From positions 4,952,652-5,016,651 of the forward strand of contig NZ_AP021879.1 of assembly GCF_009689005.1 (NCBI RefSeq): 64,000 nt of DNA. Reading direction: 5' to 3'. The position numbers and the translations under genes are program-made. The notes below the pieces were generated by a model that worked only from the letters and a program-made list of their open reading frames with translations, had not been told where the DNA came from and did not search any database. How positions within the stretch are numbered: the first letter of the stretch is position 1; each line of letters begins with the position of its first letter. This DNA is from Desulfosarcina ovata subsp. ovata (GTDB lineage Bacteria; Desulfobacterota; Desulfobacteria; Desulfobacterales; Desulfosarcinaceae). Below are positions 61,308 to 64,000 of the stretch, one piece after another.

Positions 61308-62408
61308 TTACAGCGCATAACGGGTATACCGGTTCTGGCAGGGGTTGCCCACGCACAGGTCCATGGTGCCGTCGGCCGGCACCATGACCACCCCGAAGAT
61401 GGTATGAAAGGCGGTGGTCTCCGCCTCGCCAGGGAACCCGTGGGCACAGATGCAGCGGGGATGGTTCGTGTGATCGCAGGTCAGTTCCATGAGCCGTTCG
61501 ACGGTGAGTTTTCCTTGGTGACGCCTAAGGAAGCGGTCGGCGACCTGTTTACGGACCATGCTCCCGCCGTGGCTCAGCCAGTTGGGCGTTTCGAAACGGC
61601 GCATGGGCTCGCCGACGTAATGATTGGTGTGCGCCGTGGCCCCATCCACGGGCAGCAGATGGTAGTGGCTGGCCGATGTTTCGGCACAGAAGGCGACACC
61701 GGACCCGGTCAGTTGGTAGTTCATTCCCGATGCCCGGGGGGAGAATATGATTGTCCCTAAAGCGTCGCCGATGCGTTCGGCGGCTATCGCCTTGCGTATG
61801 AGAAACGGATAGATCACACCGGGACGCGCATCCATGGCCACGATCTTGTTGATTACCCCGCCGATGCCGACGGCGTTAAGGCCCACGAGGCCGAGAATGC
61901 CGGCCAGGCTTACCACCAACATGGCCGGTCCGGTGGCCGGGGTGATGTGAAGGAGAACCAGAAATTTCTGGTAGTACTTCTCCATGTCGAAGGTCTGGCC
62001 AATATATGCCCGTCCATCGGCACTGGCATCGGTGCCGACATTGACGGTGGTACAGCCCCACAGGGCATCAGGCAGAACCCTGGCTCCCAGGTTGGGCGCG
62101 CGAAGATCCTCCAGTTCCAGAAATGTGTTAAGGTAAACAATCGCCTCCAGGTCGACGCCTGCCCCGTCGGCAATGCCGCGCAACTCCTGCACGAGATCAC
62201 CGGAAAACGTCCCCAGAAAACCGATGTTGCGCATGCAGTAATCCATCAGGGTGTGCTGCCCGACCCCGAGAAAGGTGTTGTTGGCCTGGTGTACGGCGGT
62301 CACGGAATCGATGAACGCCCGGATCGAATCGCGCATGGCCGTGCCGTGGGCCAGGCCGATTTCATAAGGGGTTCCCGAAAGGTGCAGCAGGGGGATGGCA
62401 TCAGACAT
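61308..62408 (-). CDS. C45-family autoproteolytic acyltransferase/hydrolase
   Basis: 366 residues. The family (acyl-CoA:6-aminopenicillanate acyltransferase-like, Ntn fold) self-cleaves before a Cys, here WGCTTVNVG near residue 120, which would become the N-terminal nucleophile. Other features are PYEIGLAHG, LRGIADGAGVDLEAIVYLN, GQTFDMEKYYQ and HTNHYVGEPM. It hydrolyses or transfers amide-linked acyl groups; no beta-lactam link is implied. It lies 67 bases downstream of the ligase gene in the same operon, so its substrate may be the amide made or imported by the neighbours. Confidence 0.82.
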   Translation of the reverse strand: MSDAIPLLHLSGTPYEIGLAHGTAMRDSIRAFIDSVTAVHQANNTFLGVGQHTLMDYCMRNIGFLGTFSGDLVQELRGIADGAGVDLEAIVYLNTFLELEDLRAPNLGARVLPDALWGCTTVNVGTDASADGRAYIGQTFDMEKYYQKFLVLLHITPATGPAMLVVSLAGILGLVGLNAVGIGGVINKIVAMDARPGVIYPFLIRKAIAAERIGDALGTIIFSPRASGMNYQLTGSGVAFCAETSASHYHLLPVDGATAHTNHYVGEPMRRFETPNWLSHGGSMVRKQVADRFLRRHQGKLTVERLMELTCDHTNHPRCICAHGFPGEAETTAFHTIFGVVMVPADGTMDLCVGNPCQNRYTRYAL

Positions 62409-62474
62409 GATCGATTTTCCGTTGGTAAGGGCGATAAAAAATGTTTCCAGTTTTTGCCGGCTGTGTGCGCGGCC

Positions 62475-63854
62475 CTACAACAGTTCCATGTAGTAATCCC
62501 ATTCCCAGGGATCGACGCTGTCGTTGAACTCGGGCGTGCCGTAGTTGGCGAACTGCTTCTTGGCGGTTTCGACTTCGAATTTCTTGACCGCCAGGACGAG
62601 CTTGACGAATTCGGGGTCGAGCATGGCATGCAATTCATGGTCATCTTCGAATTCGGCGATGGCCTGCTCCAGGCTGGTGGGGAGCATGGGGATATCCGTG
62701 CGTTCGTAGGCGATGTCCGTTACCGGTGCCGGCAGCGTCGGGTCGCAACGGATCCCTTCGAGACCGGCCGCCAGACTGCTCAGCGCCAGGAGATACGGGT
62801 TGGCGGCACCGCAGGCCAGCCGGTTTTCAAGGTGGGTGCTTTCTCCGCGGCACCCCTTTAAGCGGATACCCACCGTACGGTTTTCCATGCCCCAGGTGGC
62901 ACTGTGGGGGGCAAAGGAGTTGACCCGGTAGCGTTTGTAACAGTTGATCGTCGGTGCGGTGAAGATCGTATTGGCGCGGGCGTGCTTGAGCAGGCCGGAT
63001 AGAAACCGCCTGGCCAGGTCCGACAGGCCGTATTCACCATCGGGATCGTTGAAGGCGTTTTTTCCGGTGGCCTTGTCGATGAGGCTCATGTGGAAATGGG
63101 AGCCGGAGGCGCTGGCGTTGATGAACGGCTTGGTCATCCAGGTGGCGATATAACCATGCTGCAAGGCCAGTTCCTTGGTGCCCATCTTATAAAGGAACGC
63201 GGTGTCGGCAGCGGCCAACCCGTCCTGGTAATAGAGGTTGATCTCCTGCTGGCCGGGGCCGTGTTCGGAGTTCTGGGTAATGATGCGTACCCCGGCCTGG
63301 TCCATCTTGCGCATCAGATCGTAAGTGAAGCCGATGTCGAAATTGTTTTTGAGGGTGACGAAAATCGGCTGCCCCGTGTAGACCGGTTGACGCGTCTTCC
63401 GGTCCAGCACGTAGAACTCGAATTCGTACCCCAGCCGGCAGATGTAGCCCATGGCATCAAACTCGTTGAGGATCTTCTTCAGCAGCAGGCGGGGTGAGGC
63501 CATGGCTGGCGAGCCGTCATACCAGTAGGGGTCGATGGTGATGTTGGCCGTGTTGGGTACCCAGGGCAGAATCGTAAAGGTGGACAGGTCCGGTATCGTG
63601 CAGTGATCGGCAAAGGCCACCTCTTCGGCGTAGCCGGTGCCGGTGGGGACCATGGACTGGATGTCGAGTCCAAGAAGGCCTCCATAGAAATTCAGACCGT
63701 TGTCGATGTAATCGGTAAAGCAGCCCACCGGTACGGTTTTGCTTCGGGAGACGCCATGCAGGTCGGCCTGTTCGAAACGGATAAAGTGAATATCGTTATC
63801 ACGAATACGCTTCTTGATGCTGTTCAGGATCCCATTGGTGGTGGTGGTCGTCAT
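62475..63854 (-). CDS. Glutamine-synthetase-family amide ligase
   Basis: 459 residues, GlnA fold. The beta-grasp N-terminus (HFIRFEQADLHGVSRSKTV) precedes catalytic motifs EFEFYVLDRKTRQ, HGPGQQEINLYY, HFHMSLIDK, CYKRYRVNSFAPHSATWG, and ENRLACGAANPYL. It uses ATP to make a gamma-glutamyl amide, from ammonia or an amine. The adenylylation-loop region and extended motifs differ from housekeeping GlnA, and its operon is not nitrogen-assimilatory, so a gamma-glutamyl-amine (PuuA or GMAS) role is plausible. It is the first gene of the operon, with a sigma-54-like site upstream. Confidence 0.86.
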   Translation of the reverse strand: MTTTTTNGILNSIKKRIRDNDIHFIRFEQADLHGVSRSKTVPVGCFTDYIDNGLNFYGGLLGLDIQSMVPTGTGYAEEVAFADHCTIPDLSTFTILPWVPNTANITIDPYWYDGSPAMASPRLLLKKILNEFDAMGYICRLGYEFEFYVLDRKTRQPVYTGQPIFVTLKNNFDIGFTYDLMRKMDQAGVRIITQNSEHGPGQQEINLYYQDGLAAADTAFLYKMGTKELALQHGYIATWMTKPFINASASGSHFHMSLIDKATGKNAFNDPDGEYGLSDLARRFLSGLLKHARANTIFTAPTINCYKRYRVNSFAPHSATWGMENRTVGIRLKGCRGESTHLENRLACGAANPYLLALSSLAAGLEGIRCDPTLPAPVTDIAYERTDIPMLPTSLEQAIAEFEDDHELHAMLDPEFVKLVLAVKKFEVETAKKQFANYGTPEFNDSVDPWEWDYYMELL

Positions 63855-63953
63855 GGCGGCTTTTCTTTCACAATTAGGGAGTAATGATGTTCGCCGGCTG
63901 AAATCCGGCGGGTGATTTGCTGCGCGTCCGTCTGTCAGTTACACTCAGTCGAT

Positions 63954-63969
63954 ATCAATTCGTGTGCCA
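63954..63969 (-). promoter_or_regulatory. Possible sigma-54 promoter for the ten-gene operon
   Basis: On the minus strand, TGGCAC (63969-63964), five bases, then TTGAT (63958-63954), about 100 bases ahead of the ATG at 63854. The spacing is that of sigma-54 promoters (TGGCAC-N5-TTGCW), but the essential -12 GC reads GA. Sigma-54 control would suit a nitrogen-compound pathway. Confidence 0.35.
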
Positions 63970-64000
63970 TGCTTATCTATTTTTATAAGTATTTTTAAAT

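Overview
The window looks like chromosome of a GC-rich, strictly anaerobic member of the Desulfobacterota (sulfate-reducer-like, Desulfosarcina/Desulfococcus style). This is inferred from gene content only: an RnfB protein fused to a GltD-like flavoprotein, a molybdopterin oxidoreductase, an AMMECR1/Memo/radical SAM locus, many two-component and sigma-54 regulators, and a very large polyketide synthase. No rRNA, tRNA or CRISPR array was recognised.

Layout. 1-6.1 kb holds housekeeping and small genes: an epimerase, a SagB-type nitroreductase, PRPP synthetase, a PIN-domain protein, a YjfB-like small protein and a zinc alcohol dehydrogenase. 6.2-11 kb is an AmmeMemoRadiSam operon: a secreted-looking Memo-AMMECR1 fusion, a polytopic spermidine-synthase-like protein, and a radical SAM enzyme with a twin-arginine signal. 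11-18.4 kb is regulatory: a hybrid kinase with PilZ domain, an ECF sigma factor with zinc-finger anti-sigma, and a kinase/lipoprotein/sigma-54 regulator set arranged like GlrK-QseG-GlrR. 18.6-21 kb has mobB and an uncharacterised 546-residue protein.

21.4-29.4 kb is one 2682-residue enediyne-type iterative polyketide synthase. Its domains run KS-AT-ACP-ACP-(ACP-like)-KR-DH-PPTase followed by two hotdog domains, the last resembling enediyne thioesterases. 29.6-35.4 kb is an accessory island of a TIR protein and an nSTAND/WD40 protein. Copies of a foldback (MITE-like) repeat flank it, and one copy supplies the stop codon of the WD40 gene. 35.5-41.5 kb has a truncated IclR-like gene and a purine-salvage operon (nucleoside phosphorylase, two MTA/SAH-type deaminases, adenine deaminase). 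41.5-42.3 kb holds a second foldback element with perfect 20-bp inverted ends plus decayed coding sequence.

42.3-49.8 kb is an electron-transfer/envelope operon: DRTGG protein, [2Fe-2S] protein, RnfB-GltD fusion, RseC, PilZ, a Gate-DUF3108 fusion, a LUD protein, a parvulin isomerase and then a cold-shock gene. 50-51.6 kb has YjbQ and an asparaginase. 51.8-63.9 kb is a tight ten-gene leftward operon: glutamine-synthetase-like ligase, C45 acylase, radical SAM protein, molybdoenzyme, class I amidotransferase, and a five-gene ABC importer resembling the glycerol GlpVPQST type, with asymmetric ATPases.

Most promising for novelty: the enediyne-type synthase with fused thioesterase-like domains; the repeat-bounded TIR/nSTAND module; the ten-gene ligase/acylase/molybdoenzyme/importer operon; and the exported form of the AmmeMemoRadiSam system.
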